Assembly (NCBI GenBank): GCA_045039925.1
Contig: CP108400.1
Coordinates: forward strand, 992,001 to 1,056,000
Direction of reading: 5' to 3'
Length of the DNA: 64,000 bases
DNA from: Yinghuangia sp045039925
GTDB lineage: Bacteria > Actinomycetota > Actinomycetes > Streptomycetales > Streptomycetaceae
How positions within the stretch are numbered: the first letter of the stretch is position 1; the number at the start of each line of letters is the position of its first letter. The position numbers and the translations under genes were made by a program. Below, one piece after another: positions 56,938 to 64,000 of this stretch. A model generated the notes under the pieces. The model was given only the letters and a program-made list of their open reading frames with translations, had not been told where the DNA came from and did no database searches.

Positions 56938-57617
56938 GTGCCCACCGCCTTCACCGAGTTCGTCGTGTGCGCACCGGGGGCGTCCCCGGGCCGTGCGGGC
57001 TTGTCCGTGCCCGCCCGGGCGTCCCCGCCGGGCGGCTCGCCGGGATCACGCCCCGCGAGGACGGCCAGCGTGCCGTCCGCCCGCAAACGCGCCAACGCCC
57101 GTACGACCTGGCTCCGCACGGTCGACGCCCTGGTGCCGAGCACCTCGGCCGCCTGCGCGTGGCTCATGTCCTCGAAGAAGCACAGCACCAGCACCGTGCG
57201 CTGCCGCACCGGCAGCCGCCCGAGGGCGTCGACGAGGCTCCGCCGCGCGTCGACCTCCCCGGTCCGGTCGTCGCCCGCCCGCTCGGGGGCGCCGACACCG
57301 AGCAGTTCGCGGATCCGGCGGCGCCGCAGCCGGTCCGCGTTCGCGTGCACGAGTATTCGCCACACGTACGCGTCGATCTCGTCGCTCGCGCTCACCCGGT
57401 CCCACTTCACGTACACCCGGACCAGCGCGGCCTGCGCGAGGTCCTCGGCGTCGTGGAAGTTGCCGGTGAGCAGGAACGCCGCACGCCGCAAACGCGCCCA
57501 GCGGCTCGTCATGAAGCCCTGGAACGCGCGGTCCGCGTCTTCGCGGCGCGATGCCCGCACGGGCGTCCCGCCGACGCCGCGGACGCCCCCGTCGGACGCA
57601 CGCCCCGCCTCGGTCAC
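56934..57617 (-). CDS. SigE-family ECF RNA polymerase sigma factor
   Basis: A 227-residue sigma factor. Region 2 covers about 33-100 (RAAFLLTGNFHDAEDLAQAAL; DEIDAYVWRILVHANADRLRRRR), and region 4 about 132-180 (LPVRQRTVLVLCFFEDMSHAQA; GTRASTVRSQVVRALARL). This is the actinobacterial SigE-type (SigE70/ECF) pattern. GTG 57617 has GGGGAGGGG 4 nt upstream. The gene is coupled to the membrane protein after it, giving a likely signal-transduction pair. A Gly/Ala/Pro-rich C-terminal tail of about 40 residues is extra. Confidence 0.93.
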   Translation of the reverse strand: MTEAGRASDGGVRGVGGTPVRASRREDADRAFQGFMTSRWARLRRAAFLLTGNFHDAEDLAQAALVRVYVKWDRVSASDEIDAYVWRILVHANADRLRRRRIRELLGVGAPERAGDDRTGEVDARRSLVDALGRLPVRQRTVLVLCFFEDMSHAQAAEVLGTRASTVRSQVVRALARLRADGTLAVLAGRDPGEPPGGDARAGTDKPARPGDAPGAHTTNSVKAVGT

Positions 57618-58600
57618 GCGCCCCTCCCCGCTCCGCGATCCACGACGCCGCGCCTTCGCCCCGGTGCCCCGTGGCGCGCCGCTCCGTGGTCCGGTGCCCT
57701 TCCGCCCTGTCTCATCGTCGTCCCCGCTTCGGTCGCGTGTCCGTGGCCCGCGGCCGGTACGGCCGCGCCGCGCGACCCCGGCATCGTGCCGTGCGGTCGC
57801 CCGTCACCCTGTTCGACGGCACCCGACCCCGAAAGTGCTGCCAATCCTCCGCAGAACCCCGGGACCCGCCGAGCGGAGACATCCCGGCCAACCCCACCCG
57901 GACGCGTCGAGGAATCGCACCCGGCTCCGACCTCATCGTCCACACACACCCGCGGACACGGCCACGGCCAGTCGTCCCGCATCCGCACCTACGAAAGCCC
58001 GCTGCTACGCCCCCATCGCCGCCGCTGGGCGGAGGGAAAAGGGGCAGAGCGGGAAGGAAGCAGGGCTGGGGGTCGGGTGGTTGGGGGGCAGGCCGGAGGA
58101 CCCGGATCACCTCTGGCCGCGTGCGCGAGTGCGTACGTACTGCGGGTGGCGCACAGTCCACCCCGCTGGTTCCGGAGCCGCTGGCCGCGTGCGCGAGTGC
58201 GTGCGGTTGCCCACCGCTCCCGCCACAGCTCCGCCTCGCCGCTGGCCGCGTGCGCGCATGCGTGCGTGGCGAAGAGCGTGACGCCGTCGTGGCTTTGGTC
58301 GCGCGGCTGGCGTGCCGTCGGAGTGCCGTTGGGGTGCCGCCCGGTTGTCGGTGCGGTGTTGTGAACTGTTGACGAGAGATCCTTGCAAGGGCCGGTTATT
58401 TTTGTGTTCGGGCGATTGTCGTGGGCGCATCGGAGCACCCGCCGAAGCCGTGCTGCGGGACGGCGTTCGGGCTTGCCTCTTTCGGCGGGGTTGTCCGGGT
58501 CACTAGCATCCGTCGTGGGACGTCCGCGTGACCTGGTTCGACCGGTGGGGACCGGATGGCGGTCGCGGAGTCCGTGGGGGCGATGGGTGGGGGGCTCGGA
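57618..58600. other. 983-bp gene-free stretch
   Basis: Between the divergent sigma factor and lipoprotein genes I see no supportable gene; the long frames here lack family features and overlap on both strands. It contains a purine-rich patch (about 58025-58110) and three direct repeats (58113-58266). Confidence 0.55.
58113..58266. repeat. Three interspersed 25-bp direct repeats
   Basis: CTGGCCGCGTGCGCGAGTGC begins copies at 58113 and 58181 that are identical for 22 bp; a third at 58242 differs by two bases (GCGCGCATGCG). Intervals between the 25-bp copies are 43 and 36 bp and are unlike one another. There are no cas genes and only three copies, so I call it a dispersed repeat. Confidence 0.8.
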
Positions 58601-59179
58601 ATGAGGCGTCGTACGGTCGGCTGCGTATCGGCCGCGGTCGGCATGTGGCTGCTCACGGGCTGCTTCGGTGCGGAGGAGAACGGCCGTGCGCACGGCGTGC
58701 CTTCGACGCCGGGCACGGCCCCGTCCGCGCCCGGCCCCTCGTTGTCGGTGCCGCACAAGGACCTGCCGCGCGCGACCGGGTGCGACCTGCTGACCGTGGA
58801 CCAGGTCCAGAACGAGCTCCGTGCCACGCAGATCAGCCGGCAGCCGCAAGACGGCGGCCGTACCTGCCTGTTCGTCGGTCCCACCGGCGAGCCGGTGCTG
58901 GCGGTGCGCATCGGCGACGTCCCCCGCGCGCTGCTCGGCGGCCCGGAGCAGGTCGCCCGGCTGACCGCTTCGCCCACCGCGCGTACCGAGCAGGTCCCGG
59001 GGCTCGCCGACGCCGCCGTGTTCTACAGCGACCCGGGCAAGGCCAACGGCATCGCCTTCGCGCGCGGGCGCGGCGAGCGCGTCACCAGCGTGAACCTCAC
59101 GGCCGCCGGCCCCAACGCGCAGTCCGGGCTCAACATCCTCGTCGCCCTCGCGCGGCACGCGAACGCCGCGCTGCACTGA
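58601..59179 (+). CDS. Lipoprotein of the DUF3558-like type
   Basis: A 192-residue exported lipoprotein. MRRR, a hydrophobic core and the lipobox LLTGC give a lipidated C21. After a Pro/Ser-rich linker, the folded domain starts TGCDLLTVDQVQNEL and has a second cysteine in RTCLFVG, the pattern of actinobacterial DUF3558-like lipoproteins. ATG 58601 is chosen over 58556 because it immediately precedes the signal peptide. Function is unknown; a cell-surface role is implied. Confidence 0.82.
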   Translation: MRRRTVGCVSAAVGMWLLTGCFGAEENGRAHGVPSTPGTAPSAPGPSLSVPHKDLPRATGCDLLTVDQVQNELRATQISRQPQDGGRTCLFVGPTGEPVLAVRIGDVPRALLGGPEQVARLTASPTARTEQVPGLADAAVFYSDPGKANGIAFARGRGERVTSVNLTAAGPNAQSGLNILVALARHANAALH

Positions 59180-59349
59180 GCCGAGGCGCCCAGGGCGCGA
59201 ACCAGACGATCACCGGACATTCGGCGACCAACCGGTCGGTGCCACTCTCCCGTGCACACCGCGTCCACACCGGTCGGTCCGATCTGCCACGATGGGGCGG
59301 CGCAGGAGGGGTCCCCGCCGGGGGCCCACCCGAAGGGAGCCGCCGCAAG

Positions 59350-59994
59350 ATGCCGTCCCAAAAGACCCGAGTCGTGTCGCGTACGGCCGAAGTCCGCGCA
59401 CGGATCCCCGACGACGCACGTACGGGAAGGGTGCCCGCGCCGCCCCGGCCGCGCATGGACCGCCGTACCGACCCCCGCGAGGCAACGCCCCCGCACGCCG
59501 ACCGCACCGGCCCCGCGGGCACCGACACGGAGCTCCGCGCCCTCACACTCGCCACCAACCGCACCAGCACCCGGACGAGCGCGACCGGCGGCCCGGCCCT
59601 GCCGCTGCGCGACGGCGTGCGCGTGTACCTCGAAGGACTGGCGGCATCCGCCGCGGCGGCGTACGCCCAGCCGGTCGACGACCTGGCCGAGGCCGAGGTG
59701 GCGGTGCTGCGCGTCGCGGCCGCGGCCGGCACCGGAACCACCGACGAAGACACGGACCGCGTTCTCGACATAGCCGCCGCCGTTCCCACGATCGTCGTGC
59801 TGCGCGTCGAAGGTCCGTGCCCCGCACCGGAGTTCACCGACAACTGCGCGGCCATCCTGATCGACCTCGGCGCACCCGACCAAACTGTGCTCGATGTGGT
59901 CTTCGGCCGCCACGCCCCGCTCGGCCGCCTGCCCTTCCCGCTCGGCCCGGCCGAAGACCCCGAGTTCCCCCGGGATTTCGGGCTCAGCTACTGA
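59350..59994 (+). CDS. Orphan glycoside hydrolase family 3 C-terminal domain protein
   Basis: A 214-residue protein. The first 80 residues are Arg/Thr/Pro-rich. From about residue 95 it matches the GH3 C-terminal sandwich: PLRDGVRVYLEGL, DDLAEAEVAVLRVAA, AAVPTIVVLRVEGP, LDVVFGRHAPLGRLPFPL and the terminal EFPRDFGLSY. The entire catalytic TIM barrel of a beta-glucosidase is missing, including the nucleophile domain. It may be a truncated remnant or a stand-alone binding module. GAAGGGAG lies about 10 nt before ATG 59350. No signal peptide is visible. Confidence 0.75.
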   Translation: MPSQKTRVVSRTAEVRARIPDDARTGRVPAPPRPRMDRRTDPREATPPHADRTGPAGTDTELRALTLATNRTSTRTSATGGPALPLRDGVRVYLEGLAASAAAAYAQPVDDLAEAEVAVLRVAAAAGTGTTDEDTDRVLDIAAAVPTIVVLRVEGPCPAPEFTDNCAAILIDLGAPDQTVLDVVFGRHAPLGRLPFPLGPAEDPEFPRDFGLSY

Positions 59995-60100
59995 GTTCGC
60001 CCGAGGTACGCACGGCCTGCGCGCCACGAGTGCACGGCCCGCAGCAGGTAGTCCGCAGCCCACAGTCCGCGTTCCACGATCCGTGTTCCGCTCTCCTCCG

Positions 60101-62440
60101 TCAGTCCTTCGGCGTCCCGGCAGGGGCCGGCACCAGGACCGCCGGGCTCGGGACCGGCTCCCGCGGCGGCTCGGGCCGGCCGGGCTGCTGGACGGCGTCC
60201 TTCCGGGCGCGGTCGGCGTTGAGGATGTCGACCGCGCCGCGGGCGTCCCCGATGGTGCCGAAGTCGACGGCGACGAAGGTCACCTGGCTGCCGCGCTCGG
60301 CCTCGCATTGCCGGGCGCGGTCGAGCACGAACTGCCGGCCGTTGACGCGTCCCGCGTCGATGCGGCTGCCGCCCTGCGCGGTGACGAAGTGGTTCATCAG
60401 GAACAGGCGCTTGTCGGTGCCGCCGCGGTTCGGCACGCAGCTCATGGACTCCGGGGTCGGGAACGTGAACGGCGTCTCCATGCCGTACTGGTAGAAGTTC
60501 CGGTACCGCGGGTCCGGGCCGTCGGCGCGCTCCGCGAAGACGACGAGGCGCTCGTTGCGGTTGATCATGTCGCGGAGCGTCGGCCACGCCGCGGCGGGGT
60601 CCGCGGGCGGGGTGGCGAGGAAGCGGTCGATGCCGGACTGTTCGACCGCCTCCATCATCTGGGTGCCGTCGACGGCGTCCTGCACGACGAGGGTGATCAC
60701 CTCGTTGGGGTTGTTGTCGAGCCAGTCGCCGACCTGCCGCAGTGTCGCCACGAGGGGTATGGCGCCCGCGCGGCACAGCGAGTGGCAGAGCCAGACGCCG
60801 GGCCGCGCCGGGGCGTACCGGTCCACGACGCCGGCCATGATCTGCTGCTCCTCCGGGGACAGGTCGCCGCTGGCGAGCCGGGTGGCGATCTCGTCGGGGG
60901 TCTCCCACAGGTACGAGTCGATCAGCAGCGCCCGTGCGCCCAGGTCGAGTTGGGTGACCAGGTCGGGGTCCTGGAGCGGGCTGATGAAGCGGTCCGCGGT
61001 GGACGACATCGAGTTGTGCGTGGCGAGGTACGCCACGTCGTCGTAGCTGCGGTCGCACAGTTGGCGCATGCCGTTGCAGCGGCGCTCCTTGTCGGGGTCG
61101 CCGACCGTGGGGACGGGCACCAGGATCGTGAGGGCCAGCGCCCCGGCGGCCCCCGCGGCGGCGAACCCGGTGATGGTACGCACCCGCGAGCGCTTGACCG
61201 GTTCGCGGCCGCGCTCGTGGTGCCGGATCGCGAAGGTGGCGACTGCCGCGAGCACCGCGCCCGTGAAGACCGGAACCGCGGACGCGGTCACCCACACGCC
61301 GACGATGTCGCGCGTGGCGGCTTCCTGGAGGTCGCCGACCAGGATGCGCACGGACGGCGCCCAGCCGCCGCGGTCCTCCGGGATCAGGTGCGGGGCCGCG
61401 CCCCACGCGATGAGGCAGACGGCGGCGGCGAGCAGGCCGCCCGCGGCGAGTCCGGCGCCGGGGCCGCGCAGCCGGCCGAGCCCGCGGTAGGGCGCGGTGC
61501 GCCACAGCACGAACAACCCGCCGAGCGCGAACGCGCAGGCCAGCGTGAGCATCTTGCCGAGGCCGAAGACCGTGAAGGCGCGCAGCTGCGGCAGCGGTCC
61601 GAGGTTGACGTCGGTGTCCTCGGCCCGGACGTCGATGACCAGGTCCCACTGCTCGCCGTTGCTGAGCTCGGTCAGGCCGTGCTGCGCGTCGAGGACCTTG
61701 TCGCCGAACAGCGCCGGCACGACCGCGACGAGCACGCCCCCGAGGTCGTTGGCGCGCAGCGAGGCGATCACGGGCTCGCGCAGCGGCGCGCGGCGGTCCT
61801 CCGGGAGTTTCTCCAGGATCAGGTCCGCGACCTGCGGGGCCGCCTCGGGCGCCAGGTCGAGGGCGGGGAGGCTGTCGGGGCTCTGCCCCTGCGCGAGCGC
61901 GTCGAGGGCGCGCTGCACGGACGCGACGAACGCGGGCGCGTTGGACTCGGTGACCGAGGGCACGTCGCCGGTCAGGTCGCCGACGAAGACCTCGGCCACG
62001 CCGCCGAGGTTGTTGATGACCGGCTTGAGGTCGACGGTGAAGTGCAGGTCCCCCTCGTCGCCGCGCAGGTAGGCGACCGTCTGCCCGATCTGGTCGGCGG
62101 TCATGCCGCGCAGCGTGGACGGGGGCAGGACGAGGCGCAGGTTCGCGGTGACCTGGTTGGGCGGTACGGGAAGACGTGCGAGCAGGTCCCGCGTTATGTC
62201 GGCCATCTCCGGGTCGACGAGGACCTGGTCGTAGAGGCGGTTGTAGCTGTCCTCGCGTTCGAGGACGGAGTCGTACCAGGCTTCGTCGAGGACGGTGGTG
62301 CGGGCGACGCCGAGGCCGGTGATGATCGCGACACTGACGGCGACCACGATGTAGGCGGCCGCGCGCAGGGTACGGACGCGTCGGCGCGCACGGCGGTCCG
62401 CCGCCTGCGCTGCCTCCTGCGTACCAACCGTACCTTTCAC
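60101..62440 (-). CDS. Multi-pass membrane protein with C-terminal PI-PLC-like phosphodiesterase domain
   Basis: A 779-residue protein. One membrane helix lies near residues 28-48, a large outer domain follows, then several helices between about 310 and 460. The C-terminal domain has PLC-like features: H475 in YLATHNSMSS and a second His (H553) in WLCHSLC, with VITLVVQDAV and VVFAERAD strands. The domain probably faces the cell exterior. It could cleave phosphoinositol-type or other phosphodiester lipids. TATATT 6 nt before GTG 62440 indicates a leaderless mRNA. Confidence 0.82.
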   Translation of the reverse strand: MKGTVGTQEAAQAADRRARRRVRTLRAAAYIVVAVSVAIITGLGVARTTVLDEAWYDSVLEREDSYNRLYDQVLVDPEMADITRDLLARLPVPPNQVTANLRLVLPPSTLRGMTADQIGQTVAYLRGDEGDLHFTVDLKPVINNLGGVAEVFVGDLTGDVPSVTESNAPAFVASVQRALDALAQGQSPDSLPALDLAPEAAPQVADLILEKLPEDRRAPLREPVIASLRANDLGGVLVAVVPALFGDKVLDAQHGLTELSNGEQWDLVIDVRAEDTDVNLGPLPQLRAFTVFGLGKMLTLACAFALGGLFVLWRTAPYRGLGRLRGPGAGLAAGGLLAAAVCLIAWGAAPHLIPEDRGGWAPSVRILVGDLQEAATRDIVGVWVTASAVPVFTGAVLAAVATFAIRHHERGREPVKRSRVRTITGFAAAGAAGALALTILVPVPTVGDPDKERRCNGMRQLCDRSYDDVAYLATHNSMSSTADRFISPLQDPDLVTQLDLGARALLIDSYLWETPDEIATRLASGDLSPEEQQIMAGVVDRYAPARPGVWLCHSLCRAGAIPLVATLRQVGDWLDNNPNEVITLVVQDAVDGTQMMEAVEQSGIDRFLATPPADPAAAWPTLRDMINRNERLVVFAERADGPDPRYRNFYQYGMETPFTFPTPESMSCVPNRGGTDKRLFLMNHFVTAQGGSRIDAGRVNGRQFVLDRARQCEAERGSQVTFVAVDFGTIGDARGAVDILNADRARKDAVQQPGRPEPPREPVPSPAVLVPAPAGTPKD

Positions 62441-62655
62441 CCCTTCAATATAGGAAAAGCCTACCAATCCCCGAAAAAGACACGACACAGCCCCTCCCAA
62501 ACACCGCCGCGATCCCCCGACCGGTCCCTTGGGCGTCCCCCGGCGCCTCAGTCGAAGCACTGCCCGGAAGACGCGCGAGCATCCCTGGTCACCACGCGTT
62601 ACGATCCGCGTGACGGAACATCAACTCCCAACTGCGGCACAGGAGTAGGGGACGC

Positions 62656-63522
62656 GTGAGCGGCATCGAGGACATTTCGGGCGGTCCGGGGGCGGACGCC
62701 GCCGGCGGCCCGGCGGGCGCCACCGAGAGCGACGACTGGGCGCCGACCGGCATCGACGTGAGCAAGCCGAGTATCGCGCGTGTGTACGACGCGGTACTGG
62801 GTGGAAAGGACAACTTCGCCGTCGACCGGGCGATCGCGCAGCAGTCCCAGGACATCGTCCCGGAGATCGGTGACGTCGCCCGCTTCAACCGCGACCTGCT
62901 GGGCCGCGCGGTCCGCTTCATGGCCCAATCGGGTATACGCCAGTTCCTGGACCTGGGGTCCGGCCTGCCGACCGTGCAGAACACCCACCAGGTCGCGCAG
63001 TCGGTCGCGCCCGACGCACGCGTCGTGTACGTCGACATCGACCCGATCGTGCTCGCGCACGGCCGGGCCCTGCTGGCGGAGAACCACAACACCACCGTCG
63101 TCACCGCCGACCTGCGCGACCCCAAGGCGGTGCTGAACCTCCCGCAGGTAAGGGAGTTCATCGACTTCGACCAGCCGGTGGGCCTCATGCTGGTCGGCGT
63201 CATCCACCACCTCGGCGACGACGAGGACCCGGACGGCATCGTGCAGGCGTACCTCGACGCCCTGCCCGCCGGAAGCTACTTCCTGCTCACGCACTTCTGC
63301 GCGTCGAGCCCGGACGCCCTCGCCCTCGAAGGCGCGCTGCTGACCAGCCTGGGCACCGGCCGTTTCCGGACCCTGGAGGAGATCACGGCGTACTTCGACG
63401 GGCTCGAACTCCTCGAACCGGGCGTCGTCTACCTGCCGCAGTGGCGCCCCGAGGAGTCGGTCGCCGAGGAACTGACGGTCGGACAGCGGTTGATGGCGGG
63501 CGGGCTCGCGCTCAAGCACTGA
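62656..63522 (+). CDS. SAM-dependent methyltransferase, DUF574 family
   Basis: A 288-residue class I methyltransferase of the actinobacterial DUF574 (Pfam 04672) family. Features in order: DVSKPSIARVYDAVLGGKDN near residues 35-54, FLDLGSGLPTVQNTHQVAQ (SAM loop), ARVVYVDIDPIVLAHGRALL, and MLVGVIHHL. These proteins are numerous in streptomycetes; most have no known substrate. GTG 62656 has GGGGA 4 nt upstream. It diverges from the PLC-like membrane protein. Confidence 0.95.
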   Translation: MSGIEDISGGPGADAAGGPAGATESDDWAPTGIDVSKPSIARVYDAVLGGKDNFAVDRAIAQQSQDIVPEIGDVARFNRDLLGRAVRFMAQSGIRQFLDLGSGLPTVQNTHQVAQSVAPDARVVYVDIDPIVLAHGRALLAENHNTTVVTADLRDPKAVLNLPQVREFIDFDQPVGLMLVGVIHHLGDDEDPDGIVQAYLDALPAGSYFLLTHFCASSPDALALEGALLTSLGTGRFRTLEEITAYFDGLELLEPGVVYLPQWRPEESVAEELTVGQRLMAGGLALKH

Positions 63523-63575
63523 CGCGGGCTCACTCGCGCCGCCGAACTCCGGCGCGGGGGCGGGCGGTCGGCCGG

Positions 63576-64000
63576 TCAGCGGCCGCCCGCACCACGCGCC
63601 GATCGGGCCGGTTCCCTTCCGGCCAGGCCGTCGAGCCAGGGCTGCCATCCGCCCTCGCCGACGAGGTCCGCCAGCATGGCGTGGCCGACCGGGCCGCAGT
63701 GCGCGGTGTCGCCGTACGCGTCGATGCTCTGCCACCACTCGGGTCGCCCGCGCAGCGCGTCGTGCACGGGCACGAAGGGGACGGCGAGTTCCGCGCACGC
63801 AGCGCCGAACGCGGCCTCCAGCGAGGCGAGATCGCCCCGCCCGGTGTCGCCGTCCGGGATCGGCGGCACGCCGACGACGAGCGCGGGCCAGCCGGCGCCG
63901 CGGGCGACCTCCAGGACGCTGCGCAGGTTGCGCACGCTGTCGTCGGGGGCGACGCGCGGCGCGCCGTCCTCGTACGTGCTGTCGTTGAGCCCGAACGCGA
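63576..64000 (-). CDS. SGNH/GDSL-family hydrolase (5' end outside window)
   Basis: The 141 codons in view are the C-terminal part of an SGNH esterase. FGLNDST near the edge is block III with the conserved Asn, LVVGVPPIP follows, and GDTAHCGPVGHAMLADLV carries the catalytic Asp/His block V. The catalytic Ser block lies beyond the right edge. The frame contains a GTG at 63935, but that would remove block III, so the gene runs out of the window. It converges with the methyltransferase. Confidence 0.85.
   Translation of the reverse strand, partial: AFGLNDSTYEDGAPRVAPDDSVRNLRSVLEVARGAGWPALVVGVPPIPDGDTGRGDLASLEAAFGAACAELAVPFVPVHDALRGRPEWWQSIDAYGDTAHCGPVGHAMLADLVGEGGWQPWLDGLAGREPARSARGAGGR

Noticed and set aside
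58113..58266. Possible CRISPR array
   Set aside because: Only three copies, the third degenerate, unequal spacers, and no cas genes in the window.
57551..58372. 273-residue plus-strand frame and overlapping minus-strand frames
   Set aside because: Low-complexity Arg/Pro-rich translations of noncoding repeat DNA; no supported start.

Overview
This 64 kb window comes from a very high-GC actinomycete chromosome, probably a Streptomyces-like filamentous genus. The evidence is GC-saturated third codon positions, frequent GTG starts, many promoters that place a TAnnnT box 6-8 nt before the start codon (leaderless mRNAs), and typical families: an AfsR/SARP regulator, a SigE-type ECF sigma factor with a membrane partner, a DUF574 SAM methyltransferase, DUF1152 and DUF523 proteins, a group II truncated globin and many TetR/MocR/LacI/HxlR regulators. 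I saw no rRNA, tRNA, IS element, prophage or CRISPR locus, and no large PKS/NRPS gene. It reads as an accessory chromosomal stretch rich in catabolic enzymes and local regulators.

Layout. 0-10 kb: a Clp-N/HTH protein cut by the left edge, an acyl-CoA ligase, a two-component system, truncated globin, an isochorismatase-like hydrolase, TetR, a TauD-type dioxygenase, DUF1152, and a divergent MocR/LysE pair. 10-24 kb: PhyH oxygenase and epoxide hydrolase opposite a GlxA-type activator, YjbQ, LacI with an alpha/beta hydrolase, a dihydrodipicolinate-reductase-like enzyme, a HEAT-repeat protein, an amidohydrolase with a sugar isomerase, a lipoprotein, a zinc dehydrogenase and DUF523. 24-35 kb: HxlR/thioesterase/DinB, a 1157-residue AfsR-like regulator divergent from a DHA2 efflux pump, an SDR enzyme, and a TetR regulator followed by a second DHA2 pump. 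35-45 kb: glutamate-racemase-like protein, a putative HExxH metalloprotein, HIT hydrolase, a CopB-type copper ATPase, RpiB-like isomerase, AraC plus a VOC protein, a cAMP-phosphodiesterase-like metallophosphatase, GNAT, TetR and an imine reductase. 45-55 kb: an acyl-CoA dehydrogenase coupled to an amidohydrolase, a TPP enzyme, GntR coupled to an aldo-keto reductase, a DegT-fold protein with His in place of the PLP lysine, a threonine-dehydratase-like enzyme and a sugar nucleotidyltransferase. 55-64 kb: repeat-rich gene-free stretches, sigma factor and partner, lipoprotein, an orphan GH3 C-terminal domain, a membrane protein with a PLC-like domain, a methyltransferase, and an SGNH hydrolase cut by the right edge.

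The most distinctive content is regulatory. Well-formed operators sit in the divergent promoters of several regulator/target pairs: MocR direct repeats, an 11-bp-period SARP-like array, TetR palindromes, a copper operator and a 7-1-7 palindrome. A second theme is short tandem repeats (8-14 bp units) just upstream of start codons; three of these share a GAYC...CACGA core read in the sense direction of the downstream gene. Among proteins, the lysine-less DegT enzyme, the orphan GH3 C-terminal domain, the acyl-CoA dehydrogenase with an insert and an in-frame tail after its stop, and the membrane-anchored PLC-like protein deserve most attention. All assignments are from reading the sequence; no database search was run.
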